Assembly: GCF_003369915.1 (NCBI RefSeq)
Contig: NC_046675.1
Location: forward strand, 682,001-746,000
Direction of reading: 5' to 3'
Source of the DNA: Drosophila miranda
Taxonomy: Eukaryota; Arthropoda; Insecta; Diptera; Drosophilidae
Length of the DNA: 64,000 nucleotides
Of this stretch, positions 11,161 through 22,066 are shown piece by piece. A program made the position numbers and the translations under genes. The notes under the pieces were generated by a model. That model made no database searches and was not told the origin of the DNA. It was given only the letters and a program-made list of their open reading frames with translations. Numbering within the stretch: the first letter of the stretch is position 1; each line of letters begins with the position of its first letter.

Positions 11161-12676
11161 TTAATCTTTTTTAGCGGTAGCTGGGATATTGCCTTGCTTG
11201 GCATCAACGAGACTGTTGTAGCCACGCTCGTTCATCGAGACGCGTAGGTTCTCATTCACGTTTTTTGTATAGCTCTTGTAGATTTTAACCTTCTCGCAGA
11301 ACTCCATCCAAAAGTTGTCTTCCTCCGACGCCGAGTTGAAGAGGCTCTTGAACCCGTCGTATATGGTCGAGGACACCTTACGTATGATCTGGGCCTTCTC
11401 CTTGAACTCGACCTCGTCGGAGTAGTCCATCTTCCAGAGGTCCAGGTTGCCGACATATCTGCGCAAACGACGCATTATGTCCACGCACTCTGGATTGCGC
11501 AGCAGCATCAGCTTCGTCAACTCGACGTCCTTAAACTGGTCCAGTATCTCCAGACATTTGCCCACATTGGCTCGGCGCAGTCCCAGGCACTCGCGCAGCT
11601 GCTGGGAGAGCTGAATGAAGTCCCGCTCCATGAACAGAGCGTCCTCGTGCTCGATGATCTCCTCAATAAATCGCGCGGCCTCCTGCTTGGGTATCTCATT
11701 CCGAGTTGGCTCAATGATGATGCGCCCGGGCAGGCTGTCGGGATCGAGCTGCCCCGACTCCAGCTTCAGCTTCAGGTCGTAGGCCTCATTGCGTGACTTA
11801 TCAATCCAGGACTGCTCCGCAGCGGCACTTTCGAATCTCTCCGGCTTGTTGTAGTTGATGTCGATGCCCAAGCACTTGGCTGTCGGCATATATACCATCA
11901 AAAGGTCATTCTCTTTATTCTGTGTGAAGGAAACCCATATTAATGTTGCACGAGTATGACTTTTGCGTGAAACTTACGTTAGCTGGGCGCGAGCGCTTTT
12001 GAATAGGTGTCACCGCAGCGGTTGGCTTCGACTTCTTCACTGTTTTCTTGGCCAAGCTGGAGTTGGCTGCTGGTGGTGGTGTCGATGTCGCAGCTATGCC
12101 TTCCGGTGGGACGCGCCGCTTTGGCGGCGGTGGCCCGTCAGCCGAATCGGTGCCGGCCTCCTCGGAGTCTCCGTCCACATGTTTCGGAGCTCCCTTAGAC
12201 TTACGTGAGCCAGCGGCTTTCTTTTGAGTGCTGCTGTTTGCGACGCTTGAAGCATCCGCAGCAGAAGTCTCGGCGGCTTCAGAAGTCGGAGTTAGAACTT
12301 CGATTGGTGTTGGGTTCTTCGACGGGATGGGTGTTTCGGTGGCCGAGGTCTGTTCGTCGGCACCGCCATCATCGGGGTTTGATAAATCGATCGGGGCCGA
12401 GTCCTCCCCCTTGAGTGCGCTTTCAATCTGGTCCATTGCCTCGCTGAACTTGGCTCGCTTCATATTCTTGTCGGTGGCGAATTTCTCCTTGTTCTCAACA
12501 TATGGGAAGAGGTCCTCGATTTTTATATTGGCGGTCTCCCCCGTGCCGTAAAAGTAAACATTGTACTTTTTGTTGATATACTTTGTGATTTTTGCTGGCC
12601 ATGCCGGATAGCCCTTAACCTTGGCAAACACCAAATCGTTAATGCTGAACGATTTTCCAATCTTTTCTTTACCCAT
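11161..12676 (-). CDS. JASPer: JASPer-like PWWP/LEDGF-family chromatin protein
   Basis: JASPer anchors the JIL-1 kinase on H3K36-methylated chromatin; it is the fly relative of LEDGF/p75. There are two coding exons, 11978-12676 (699 nt) and 11161-11919 (759 nt), with a phase-0 GT-AG intron, giving 485 aa. Residues about 10-75 form a PWWP domain (NDLVFAKVKGYPAWPAKI, with PAWP in place of PWWP, and a YFYGTGE strand). The middle is a Ser/Thr/Ala/Pro-rich linker with a basic PPPKRRVP segment like a nuclear localisation signal. Residues about 320-420 form the helical LEDGF/TFIIS-N-like domain (HEDALFMERDF, LMLLRNPECVDIMRRLRRYV). The tail is short and basic. Length and domain order fit the fly orthologue. 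Confidence 0.88.
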
Positions 12677-14488
12677 TTTTGCCGAAATGTTAAGGAAAAA
12701 CTTGAAATTAGTTTGTAAGCTAAAAATTGGCGTCGTCTGTCACCGCGGATTTGTCTTAACCCTCTTAACCCCCCTCTTTTTAAACAGTTTAACGACTTGA
12801 GGTTAATGGCGGGAAATATTGCTGATTGTAAATTCTTCTTGTAGATCCATTCCACCTTTTCTCTGAAGTTCTCTGAAAAACCGCGATATCTTTCACCTGA
12901 ACTGCTCTAAAATAATTCAATTTCTATTATTTTTGGTCGAATAATAAAATACTCCCTTGGCTGACAATGGGTTAATCGGACGGACTTATCGAATATATAT
13001 ACCGTAAATATACTGACGAATTCAAGTTCTATTTTACATATTCTTCGTTTTTGATATTCCGTGCAATATTACTAGCTATACAGAATATTTAGCCATGCCC
13101 CTATAACTTTATACGGTTAATGAATCAATTTTCTACTCAACTGGCTTATTTTAACTACTTGCTTTTGTTGCATTTTGCGTTAAAAGAGGTTTTAGCGAAA
13201 ATGGTCAAACAAATAAACGTAATAAAACGTAAGAGAAAAATCGTTCCTATTGCTAAATTTTGATATTCCGTTGAATAATGCTCACTAACTAAAACCTTTA
13301 GCTTTGCCCATATAGTTTTAGACCATTGATGAATACATATTCTACAAGATCAACTACTTTTAAGTACTTGCATGTATTGTATTTTGCCTACAGCAAGGTT
13401 CAAACAAAAATAGGGTATACCCTATTTGGTTAATATAATATGAAGAATCTGTTTTAAGACGTAATTTATAAAGAAATTATCTCAAACTGATATGTTTTAG
13501 ACGTATTCATGCATTTGATTAGTTTTTTCTATACATATCCTGATCCCGATACCCTTGGCTTCTGTAAGAAGACCACAACCTTCAAAATATCGTTGAAATA
13601 GCTTTAAAACAGAGGCTGACTAGTTTCTGCATTCATTGGAGCCTGAGATGACAAACTTTTTCGCAATTCTATAACATCCCTTTCTCCATGGTATGCAAAA
13701 TGTTGCTCAATCCGCGTCAACATTTTTTCGGCCAATATAGAACATTTAGCCATGCCCACATAATTTTATCCAATTAATGAACCTATTTTCTACTTGACTT
13801 GATTTAAATACTTGCCTTGTTTTCCTGCTCCGGCGTTTGATTGTTTTTTCTATAGATATCGAAAATTGTATCCGCCAAAACGCTATAAGCCAGTGTGTAC
13901 ATGCTATTAGTATGACCAAACTTGGTCGATTCTTGTTGACTATCGAATTTCAAATTTAGCTATCGTCGTTTATTCAAAAACAAAACTTTTCAAACTGTAT
14001 TGTGAATAGAAATAACAGTGTTAAAATATTTGTGAAGGTAATTAGTTAATTTAATATATGCTTGGCCTACCTGAATTACAATTAATCACCCATTTAAGCG
14101 TTGGCAACGTTCCCACAGGTGAAAGGTTTGTTGGCAGGCGCCAATTTACCATTTCCACCCACACCCACAAACACATCACCTTTACGCACCTATGGACTGC
14201 TTTATTTAAAAAAAGCATTTGTTGTTGGCTGTGCTCAGTCGTGTCTGCGCTGCGAGAGAAACATCATCTAGCCAACATCATCAAGCCAAAACAATAATTT
14301 CCCGTCGGAATCTCTCAGAACTTTCATTTGTTTACTGAGTCACGAGAGGCCAGAGGCCGAACCAGAAAGAAGAGCACCAAATAGTTTTCACATTCGGCCT
14401 GGCCTGGAATCTGTGGAATTTGTTGATTGCGGAGCGTAAATTCTTTTATTAAGTGGCGTGAAATTTCGTTCGCAATATAAACATAAAC
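12677..14488. other. Non-coding spacer JASPer to DUSP, with diverged repeats
   Basis: The JASPer promoter lies on the right side of its ATG (12676). An AT-rich segment from about 12950 to 13900 carries repeated blocks (listed separately). From about 13980 to 14488 the sequence is the 5' leader/promoter of the phosphatase gene. No coding exon is supported. Confidence 0.5.
13051..13862. repeat. Diverged repeat family, three partial copies
   Basis: Three blocks share an ordered set of words: a TTTAGC(C/T)(A/T)TGCCC core, a TAATGAA or GATGAAT motif, TTTTCTAC, and a TACTTGC ending. They lie at about 13051-13212, 13259-13412 and 13731-13820. The first two also share an upstream TGATATTCCGT. A further pair (13515-13540 and 13836-13862) shares TTTGATTAGTTTTTTCTATA-like text. 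The copies differ by roughly a quarter of positions. They look like old fragments of a non-autonomous repeat (Helitron/DINE or MITE type), but no terminal structure is visible, so the family is not assigned. Confidence 0.5.
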
Positions 14489-17225
14489 ATGCAGGAGCTA
14501 ATAATTGCTCCACTCGTTCCCGGCAACGGAGGAGGAATTAACAATGTACTTCAGAAGGTGGTCGTCGCATATGATAAAGAGAATATTGAGAGCGAAAATG
14601 GCAAAAAGTGAGTCATACATACCTATAGATATATATACATATGTGTATATTTTTTAAGCTTACATTTAACGGAAAACACAAGTCAAGGTCGGGCTTATGT
14701 CACGCAACCTTTTTTTTGTTGCGACTCTGGGAGTGCACCACTTGCTGTGGCGCAAAACGTATCGTAACGGTATCGACACTGCTTGAAATTTGAATTACAA
14801 ATCTAAAAGTTTTTTCATTTTTGTCTGTAGAAGTAGTGTTCTTTGGAGTGTTCTGCCAACTTATGTATGCACCCACCGAATGGTGAACATATATTTTTAT
14901 AAACTCATTTCATTCTTTGAACTAAATTCCATACCCGAATGCCGATGTACCACATGTTGCACATTGCCTTTTCTTGCTACTATTCTCCTATTTATTCAAC
15001 GAGGAAATCATCCATATATCGAATGAATTCTTCGAGAATGCAATGCAAACTTTATTTTGATTTTGCTTGAGTAGTATATATTTTAGGGGCCGCATTCTTG
15101 GCATTCTTCTCAATCAAAGCCCCTGACTCTGACAATTGAATTCAAGGACACCATAATTGCTTGAAATTAGTCATTTATCTTGGGGGAAGGTCTGTCTACA
15201 GGTCTACAGGTCTCGTCTCTGTCACAATGCTCATTATTTTTGGCAGTCGAAATATCATGCAAAGCAAGAGTTTGGCCAAGAGGTAAAATATGATGAGTAC
15301 CCATCCAGACTATAGCGAGGTCTATAGAGAAGGCCTAATACATTAACTTTAGGATAGCATATGTGATTAGCCTAGTTTTCCCTATCCCCATGAGATTAAG
15401 AATGCCAAGACCCAAGAGATCTGAAATTCCTTGACTCGATTGGAACAGATACATAAATAATGGAAATGAAACCGCTGATGTGTTTTTGGATTTTTTATTT
15501 TTGCAAAAAATCATTGGTCGGTGCGAAATATTTTAATTTCGCTTATTTTTAAATCAAAAAAACATTTTCGACGATGCCAGTGGTTTGCTCTAGTGAAAGT
15601 GACCGATGATTAATATTGGCCACTTGCCAGCGGAATTTGTGATTATTATTTAATGACGACGAGAAGTCGCCGTAAACATATAATAAAACGAAACAAAAAT
15701 TCGCCACGCACCGTCGCACAGACCCTGGCCATACTCTTACAACCAGCCACCAGCGTTTCAGACTCGATTCTGCGAGGGGAGAGGCTAGAGAGATGCCCAG
15801 AGATGGCCAACCCGTTGAAAGGGTATACATATTTTGGTGGGGTCTAAAAATAAGTGCAGTTTTTGATTTTACACATTTACATTCCTCAGTGGGCAGCCTT
15901 TTTGGAGGGCGATGACAGAAGCAGCAGCAGCAACAGGAAGGAAGGTGGTGCCAAAGAGAATTGGGCACCTTTCCATTTGATCTCCGCTGACAGCCGAGGG
16001 GAAGAGGAGAGGAGCTGATCTGATCTGATGGATAGTGCCATGGTATGGCTTTATTTCAATTATTGAGATGTAATTGCATTACTGACAAACGGGGAGGACA
16101 GTCCGAGAGACTCCCCTCCCTGGCCGAGCAGATGCGATGACTGATCTTTTTGTTTAGCCATTCGCCAAATATTTCGATTCTATTTTCATATGCACTCCAA
16201 GGAACTAATTATAAACAATTTTCGAGTTGTACGAGTGTATAGGTGGATACACAAATACCTATACATGTGTTTAGCAAATGATTGTTTTGTAGAGCTAAAA
16301 AACGATGACGTACTGCGTAGGTGCTCTGCTCTGCTGTGCTGTGCTGGGATGGGATGGGCCGGGATGGCATGGGGGATGTGTTGTTTAAGTTCCCATTCAC
16401 AAAATTACGCAGGCTGGGATGCTTCAGGCTGAAAGCCTGCACGGTAATACGCAAAAAGATATAGATAGTACCTTCCATTTGTTTATGCGATGTTTCTATT
16501 TCGCGTAACACCAAATTGTTCGCTTCTCCTTTGTTCGAATGAGAAATGTTTTTTTTGTTTTTTTTTTGGTGTTTTTATGAGGTTGTTTACCCACATTAAT
16601 AATGGTTCTGTTTTGTTGTTTCATTTGCAGTTCACAGGCGGGGGCGGAGAACAGCACACCCTACCCAGGACTGTCGCGCCTAACCCCCTCCCTGATCCTG
16701 TGCGGGGCAGCGGCTGTGGTGCCCGCCTACATGGACAAGCTGGGAGTGAGTTGCGTCATCAATGTGGCCCCTGAGCTGCCGGACACTCCCCTATCCAGCG
16801 TGATGAATCCTCTGTACCTGCGCGTGAATGCTCAGGACCGTTCGGAGGTCGACCTGGCGAAGCATTTCGATGAGGTGGCCGACCTCATTGAGGAGGTGCG
16901 TCTGAATGGGGGCGTCTCTTTGATCCACTGCGTGGCGGGGGTCAGCCGCTCGGCCTCCCTCTGCCTGGCCTACCTGATAAAGCATGCGGGCATGAGCCTG
17001 CGGGAAGCCTACACGCACGTCCAGTCCATTCGTCCGCAGGTTCGGCCGAACTCGGGCTTCTTTCAGCAACTGCGTCGCTATGAGCAGCAGCTGCGGGGCA
17101 GCTGCTCCGTGGAGATGGTCTACTTTGCATCTTTGGACAAGGAAATACCCGACATTCTGGAGCCCCAATACAGGGCAATGGAGGACTTCTACCAGAGATA
17201 TCGCAGCTCGCTGAGGAAACGCTAG
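14489..17225 (+). CDS. Dual-specificity phosphatase (CG15528-like)
   Basis: Cys-based dual-specificity protein phosphatase of the small, atypical DUSP type (DUSP14/18-like). Coding exons are 14489-14607 and 16631-17225, separated by a 2.0-kb intron; phases close (2+1) to give 237 aa. The N-terminal 45 residues are not conserved (MQELIIAPLVPGNGGG). The catalytic domain runs from about 53 (GLSRLTPSLILCG) to 205. The P-loop is HCVAGVSRSAS with catalytic Cys140 and the Arg six residues later; a likely general-acid Asp is in NAQDRSE (about 109). RPNSGFFQQL is the typical recognition helix. No MAPK-binding (rhodanese) domain is present. Substrate is unknown. D. melanogaster has a DUSP gene at this place. 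Confidence 0.85.
14608..16630 (+). other. Intron of the DUSP gene
   Basis: GTGAGT donor and TTTCATTTGCAG acceptor. Contents are AT-rich with a GCTGTGCTGGGATGGG repeat patch at 16325-16372. No nested gene with support is seen. Confidence 0.7.
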
Positions 17226-17345
17226 GTCCCGGCGCTGCGTTGCGGGGGCCAAGAGACATTTCGTAATTTGTGATATGTGAGAATTATGGGTAGAAATTAG
17301 ATGTAGGTGTAGCAATAGGTGCTCAAAGATGACATTGTAATGCTG

Positions 17346-17378
<33 letters not shown>

Positions 17379-17852
17379 CTAGTGCTTGATTTCGATAATT
17401 ACAAATACACTTTTATTTAAGAACATTAAATTCACAGAGTAATTGTTTTTCGTAGTTTAGTAATTTCAATGAATCACAAACGTCACTAGCAAACACGATG
17501 CACACTGCATGTGCAACACAATTTAGTTATATATTCAACTGGATTCTAGTAGTATATACATATACTAGTATATACAATTTTTGTTTCCTAACTAAACTGT
17601 AATCTTGTAGTAGGGTTGGGTTTATTTAAATGCTGACAAAAGCCACACAGAACATTTTGGCTTATAGGATGTGTGTGTATGTACAATAATTACCTAAATC
17701 TCAGCCTCTCGGCATAGGCGACTTAAAAGAGACTTAACACGAAAGAAAATTTGCTAGCTAAAAGGCAGAATTAACAGAGTTTTGTGTGTGTGTACATTCA
17801 GCTTTGGAGTACATGCAACCTAATACATAATGCAGCCTCCTTTCGCCTCACC
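17226..17852. other. Convergent 3' region with (TA)n microsatellite
   Basis: Convergent 3' ends of the phosphatase (plus) and carrier (minus). A perfect (TA)n tract of about 28 bp lies at 17349-17376. The rest is AT-rich UTR/spacer sequence without coding potential. Confidence 0.6.
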
Positions 17853-18996
17853 TCACTTACTTGAAGATATCGGAGATGTGTGCGGCATTTGTGGTATTTG
17901 CGGTTGCTCGTGCATCAGTTTTTTCAGGTTCTCGTAGGCCGTGTTCATGATGCCCCAACTGATGAAGGAACGTGCCGTGTTGAAGGCGCAGCCGCGGTAG
18001 AAATTCCCAATGCGGCTGTCGCGTTCGCGATAAATTCTTTTGCATGCATGCCAACTGCCCTCCGACCGATGGCCCATGTCACTTTGCAGCGATACTTTGA
18101 TCACATTGAGGGGGTAGAATATTGTGCTGATGCTGGCACCGATGACGGCTCCTGCTATGAATTCCTGGGCAGTTCTGCTGGACACCGATTTCTAAGTGGG
18201 AAAGAATCAGTACTTCGTGCTATTCAAAAAAGGAAAGTACTTGCCCTGTTGGGTAACCGAGCGCTGGCCTCTTCTCTGAGCACAAAGAAGAATGCATTGG
18301 ACAGTCCGTTGCGCCAAAATACTGGTTCTATACCCCTGTAGAGCTCCCTGTATCCATGATGGGCCACTACATATCTGGATAGGGATTCAAATATCGCGTT
18401 TCATTATTTGCTATATTATTGCTTCTATATTGCGAGTGCTGCGGCTCTCACCTGAAAGCATTTGAGGTATTGGAGAAATGTTGATGGAATTTCGAGTCCG
18501 CCAGCAGCGTTTGCACGCGTTCAAAGGGCAGGAGAATGGATTCAGCACTACCCGCCACTACGCCGGCAATCACCTTGGCACCGTAGTCATTCAGGCGATA
18601 GTCTTCCACCAGATATCTCCTCGTGCCATCAAACACGCCAAACATTATGGACAACGAAATGGTTTTCTGTGCCAATGGAGGCAGCATTCCTCGGTACAGA
18701 AAGCTAAGCCCCTCATGCCGCAGCTGACCGAAGGCAGATTTGATGGGCACGCCATGAAGCATTTGCCGAAAGATCATTTTGTAGATGGGATATGTGGCGG
18801 AAATGTTGACAAACGCTGCTCCGCATCCGCAGGCGAACTCCTCCCACTGGAAGGCGCCAAAGAAGCGCTCTGTGAAGATGCTCGCATGGCTAGATGATAC
18901 ACCCAGCTTTAGTGCTGTGGGTGGTGGTGCTCTTCTTGTTGTTGTTTTTTTTGTTGCGTATGCATTCTGTGCCTCGGAGTCATCATCGTCTTTCAT
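17853..18996 (-). CDS. SLC25 mitochondrial carrier (CG7943-like)
   Basis: Member of the mitochondrial carrier family, inner-membrane transporters with three repeats of two helices. Three coding exons, 18452-18996 (545 nt), 18245-18374 (130 nt) and 17853-18191 (339 nt), give 337 aa. Repeat signatures are degenerate: PIYKMIFRQ near 70, PFERVQTLL near 160 and PLNVIKVSL near 255, each followed by a small-residue-rich helix. This matches the poorly characterised SLC25A51/52-like carriers (mitochondrial NAD+ transport in mammals), but I am not sure of the substrate. The second intron starts with GC rather than GT (AGG|GCAAGT); only this choice keeps the frame. The stop codon overlaps another donor-like GTAAGT. 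Head-to-head with RpL32. Confidence 0.8.
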
Positions 18997-19707
18997 GTTG
19001 CTACTGTAGTGGCTGGTGCGATAATGTGTGCAATTGTCACCTCGCTACCATTGTTTACAGTGGTAACTCCGCACACCTAACACTCGGCGTGTGATTTGTT
19101 TGTTTTGATTTTTTACTAAATTATATAATAAAGAACCACGGTATTACGACTAGGAATGCAACGTGCTATCGAATTGTCTGTATATCGTTTGATAGTTTTA
19201 GAATCGATATATCGATACAAGATTAAATGTAATAAACTAATTGTACAGTGGTTTTAGTGGTTGTAAACAATATAATTGAAATTTTAATTGTAACATGGCA
19301 TTTTAAAAGATGTACCTCTTACAAGAATTGGTAAAATTATTGTTTACCACTATCGATAGCCAGAAGACAACTCTGTTCGAGCTGTCAAAATGTAGTGCGG
19401 CCAACTTCACATCCCTTTTCTCTCTTTTTGACGTGCTCTTTACAATTAGCGGTTCGTTTTTGCTATTAAATCTGAATATTTCCTAGGCATCCGAGTAACA
19501 TGTTGGCTCCTTATAAGCTAAATAAATGCAGTAACAGTGAAGCAAGACACTGGCGCAGTAATTAAATCTATATTTTCATGGCATCCTCAATAAAATGTCA
19601 ACCAAACTTTGTTGACATTTTCTCACAGGAAGAAACAATAAATAAAAATCGCGATATTCAATCAAGATACTGATGAGTGGTCTCAACTATCAAATTCCAG
19701 CTCCAAA
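18997..19707. promoter_or_regulatory. Divergent promoter/5' UTR region, carrier and RpL32
   Basis: Contains two clusters of ATCGA/CGATA motifs (19165-19220 and near 19350-19360). A pyrimidine-rich stretch CCCTTTTCTCTCTTTTTGAC at 19411-19430 is the likely TOP-type start of the RpL32 mRNA. An acceptor-like TTCCAG just before the RpL32 ATG suggests an intron in the 5' UTR, as in D. melanogaster RpL32. Confidence 0.55.
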
Positions 19708-20190
19708 ATGACGATTCGCCCAGCGTACCGGCCCAAGATCATCAAGAAGCGCACCAAGCACTTCATCCGTCACCAGTCGGATCGTTATGCCAAGTTGTCG
19801 GTTAGTAAAATAAAATATAGTGTAGTGTAGTGTAGTGAAAAACAAAAAAATATCCTAATCATGGTCTTTATGTTGTAGCACAAATGGCGCAAGCCTAAGG
19901 GTATTGACAACAGAGTGCGTCGTCGCTTCAAGGGCCAATACTTGATGCCCAACATCGGTTACGGCTCCAACAAGCGCACCCGTCATATGCTGCCCACTGG
20001 CTTCAAGAAATTCCTGGTGCACAATGTGCGAGAGCTGGAGGTCCTGCTTATGCAGAACCGCGTCTACTGCGGTGAGATCGCTCACGCCGTCTCCTCAAAG
20101 AAGCGCAAGGAAATCGTCGAGCGCGCCAAGCAGCTGTCGATCCGTCTAACGAATCCCAACGGACGTCTGCGTTCTCAAGAGAACGAGTAA
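19708..20190 (+). CDS. RpL32: RpL32 (rp49), ribosomal protein eL32
   Basis: Structural protein of the large cytosolic ribosomal subunit and the widely used rp49 reference gene. Two coding exons, 19708-19800 (93 nt) and 19879-20190 (312 nt), join in phase 0 to give 134 aa, the exact family length. It starts [19 protein letters not shown] and contains [20 protein letters not shown] and [18 protein letters not shown], essentially identical to other fly sequences. The donor is GTTAGT, a slightly weak form, and the intron is 78 bp. Codon use is strongly biased to C/G third positions, as expected for a highly expressed gene. This gene anchors the region to 99D. Confidence 0.98.
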
Positions 20191-20423
20191 CCTTAAGATT
20201 GAAATGCTCTTTGTCGAGTTATTGTAACGTGGTCGGAATACAAAATTTGAAACGTTAAAAGTGAAAATCAAAAGTTGTTATACCTTCAATATCAATATGT
20301 TCCACAGAATCTAGAAAATCGAATGTTATCTCTTCGAGAACATTGCTTTTTGATTTCATTAACATGAGTTTATTATGTTAAGTTGCACAAAAAAGGGAAT
20401 ATTACTAAAGTACAAGTCGAAGT

Positions 20424-21686
20424 CTATTTTAGAACGACGTCGTGATCAAATTGTAAGTGGTGCTCGAGCTCCTTTTTATTTTCAAAGCTGGCGCTGCAGA
20501 TCAAACAAAATCTATTCTCATCATTGTCTGACATGAGGACAGTTACGGCCTGTTCCGATTCGTCCACATCAACGTGAAGCTCCTCCACCACTTGTTGGTC
20601 GTCTGACGGAGCGTCCTCCCTGACCCCATAGACAACATCGCCTTCGTGGGTCTTCATGTGCATTTTGAGGGTGTAGCGTTCAGTGAACGATTTGGGACAA
20701 ACGGAGCAGTAGTGACGGGGTCTGTTTTCCTTGTGTATAAGCGTGTGGTGGTTGAATGTCTTCCGCGATTTGAAGGACACATTGCAAATGCTGCAGATTA
20801 TGGGATTTTCCTCGGCTTCGTGGCGGAGCCGATGGTTGTAGAGCAAGTTGTCCTGCGAGAAGCGCAGTCCGCACTTCTCACACTGATATTTTTTCTTGTC
20901 CCAGTGCATGCGCATGTGCCTCAGAGTGTTGACGGGCCTGGAGAAACTCTTTGGGCAATAGCGGCATTGCTTCTCGGTCTTTCCTTCATGCAAGTTCATG
21001 TGCAACTCGAGGTATTCCTCATCTCGGCGTATGATGCCGCATATGGGACAGATATGATTCTGCGTATTCGAGTGGTCTTCATTGATGTGCTTCTGCATTT
21101 GGTACCACGAATTGTAAAATTTTCCACACTGGCTGCACTCCTGCTTGATGCGTTTCTTGAGTGGCTTTTCATCTAGATCGGATTTGTCATGCATGCTCTC
21201 CGACTCCCCCGCATCGCCTTCGCAAAGGAATTCCTCCTCGTCCTCCTCCTCATGGTCGTACTCCTGTTTAATGTCTGCATCGGAATCGTCTTCTTCTTTG
21301 ACTAGTTCCACAAACAATGCTTCGGCCTCAGCATCGACGTCGGCGTCGGCATCCTCTAGTGTTTTTTCTTCGACCACCAAATCCTCCGAAGTATCTGCAC
21401 ATTCAAGCTCGGACTTCAATGCTGCCTTTAACTGGTTCGTTAGCCGCTTCTGTGTGGTCATTAAATTTACCATTATGGTATCGTATTCAGACAGCTCGGC
21501 GAAACAGCGGGGGCAAAGTTTTGAGTCTGCTTCTAATTTAATGCTTGTGTTTATGCAGTGCGCCAGATGCGTGAGCACCACGGAAATTGTTTTTTGGGAC
21601 GACGGCATTTTCGCAAAAAGTTTTTTATAGCTGTCCGTTGCGGACTGCTCTACGTCCACGGCGCCGCAAAAGAAGCAGGTATCCAT
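20424..21686 (-). CDS. Sry-delta: Sry-delta, ZAD C2H2 zinc-finger transcription factor
   Basis: Serendipity delta is a DNA-binding activator (a known target is bicoid). The start MDTCFFCGAVDVEQS at 21686 matches the known protein; an in-frame ATG 30 codons upstream lies in the leader and is not used here. The 420-aa product has an N-terminal zinc-finger-associated domain (CFFCG with CPRCF about 55 residues later), an acidic linker (about 120-200, many Glu/Asp), then a row of C2H2 fingers from about residue 205 (CSQCGKFYNSWYQMQKH to CSVCPKSFTERYTLKMH), and a last finger near the C terminus (CLICSASFENKKELEHH). Ends HDVVLK. Single exon. Fingers are far more conserved than the linker. Confidence 0.96.
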   Translation of the reverse strand: MDTCFFCGAVDVEQSATDSYKKLFAKMPSSQKTISVVLTHLAHCINTSIKLEADSKLCPRCFAELSEYDTIMVNLMTTQKRLTNQLKAALKSELECADTSEDLVVEEKTLEDADADVDAEAEALFVELVKEEDDSDADIKQEYDHEEEDEEEFLCEGDAGESESMHDKSDLDEKPLKKRIKQECSQCGKFYNSWYQMQKHINEDHSNTQNHICPICGIIRRDEEYLELHMNLHEGKTEKQCRYCPKSFSRPVNTLRHMRMHWDKKKYQCEKCGLRFSQDNLLYNHRLRHEAEENPIICSICNVSFKSRKTFNHHTLIHKENRPRHYCSVCPKSFTERYTLKMHMKTHEGDVVYGVREDAPSDDQQVVEELHVDVDESEQAVTVLMSDNDENRFCLICSASFENKKELEHHLQFDHDVVLK

Positions 21687-21955
21687 TTTTGGCCGTTTTA
21701 AGCAGATACCTGTATCAGAACTTTCAATTGAGGTGACAGAAATTGTGTATAATTCTATCGAACCAACGCCACGCACTAAAAACGCAACAGAGGAATGGCA
21801 TTATGCCATTCACCCTCAAAAAAAAAAGGCGCAGCGCAGAGTTGCCATTCAGCCTAAAGCAACTTTTATATTAGCAAATTCACTCAAAAAAAGAAAATAA
21901 ATACAAATAATAGAACAAATAAATACAAATAATAGAATAAAAAATAAAATTTAAA
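21687..21955. other. Sry-delta promoter region and LINE 3' flank
   Basis: Short upstream region of Sry-delta. It contains an inverted TGGCATTATGCCA word at 21795-21807. It then runs into A/T-rich DNA with a 22-bp unit (AAATAAATACAAATAATAGAA) repeated twice at about 21896-21940. The last 13 bp (21943-21955) are the target-site duplication of the LINE. Confidence 0.55.
21943..21955. repeat. Target-site duplication of LINE, 3' side
   Basis: AATAAAATTTAAA, repeated exactly at 27305-27317 on the other side of the element. Confidence 0.85.
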
Positions 21956-22066
21956 GGTTAGGTTAGGTTAACCCGGACGGCCCTCAGCGGGGCCACGCAT
22001 AGGCCAATATGGTCCTTAGTTATCCGGATGGGGGGGTGTATGAACCGTCGCGGGAGTGTTAATGTG

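Noticed and set aside
15549-15968. 139-codon minus-strand frame in the DUSP intron
   Set aside because: Composition follows CAG repeats and no motif is seen.
20646-21176. 176-codon plus-strand frame
   Set aside because: Antisense of the Sry-delta zinc fingers.
21596-21776. N-terminal extension of Sry-delta from the ATG at 21776
   Set aside because: Only the MDTCFFCG start is conserved; the upstream 30 codons lack ZAD character and are best read as leader.
21956-21975. A genuine telomere repeat tract
   Set aside because: Only two to three TTAGG units, located at the 3' end of a LINE with a clear target duplication; Drosophila telomeres are not TTAGG.
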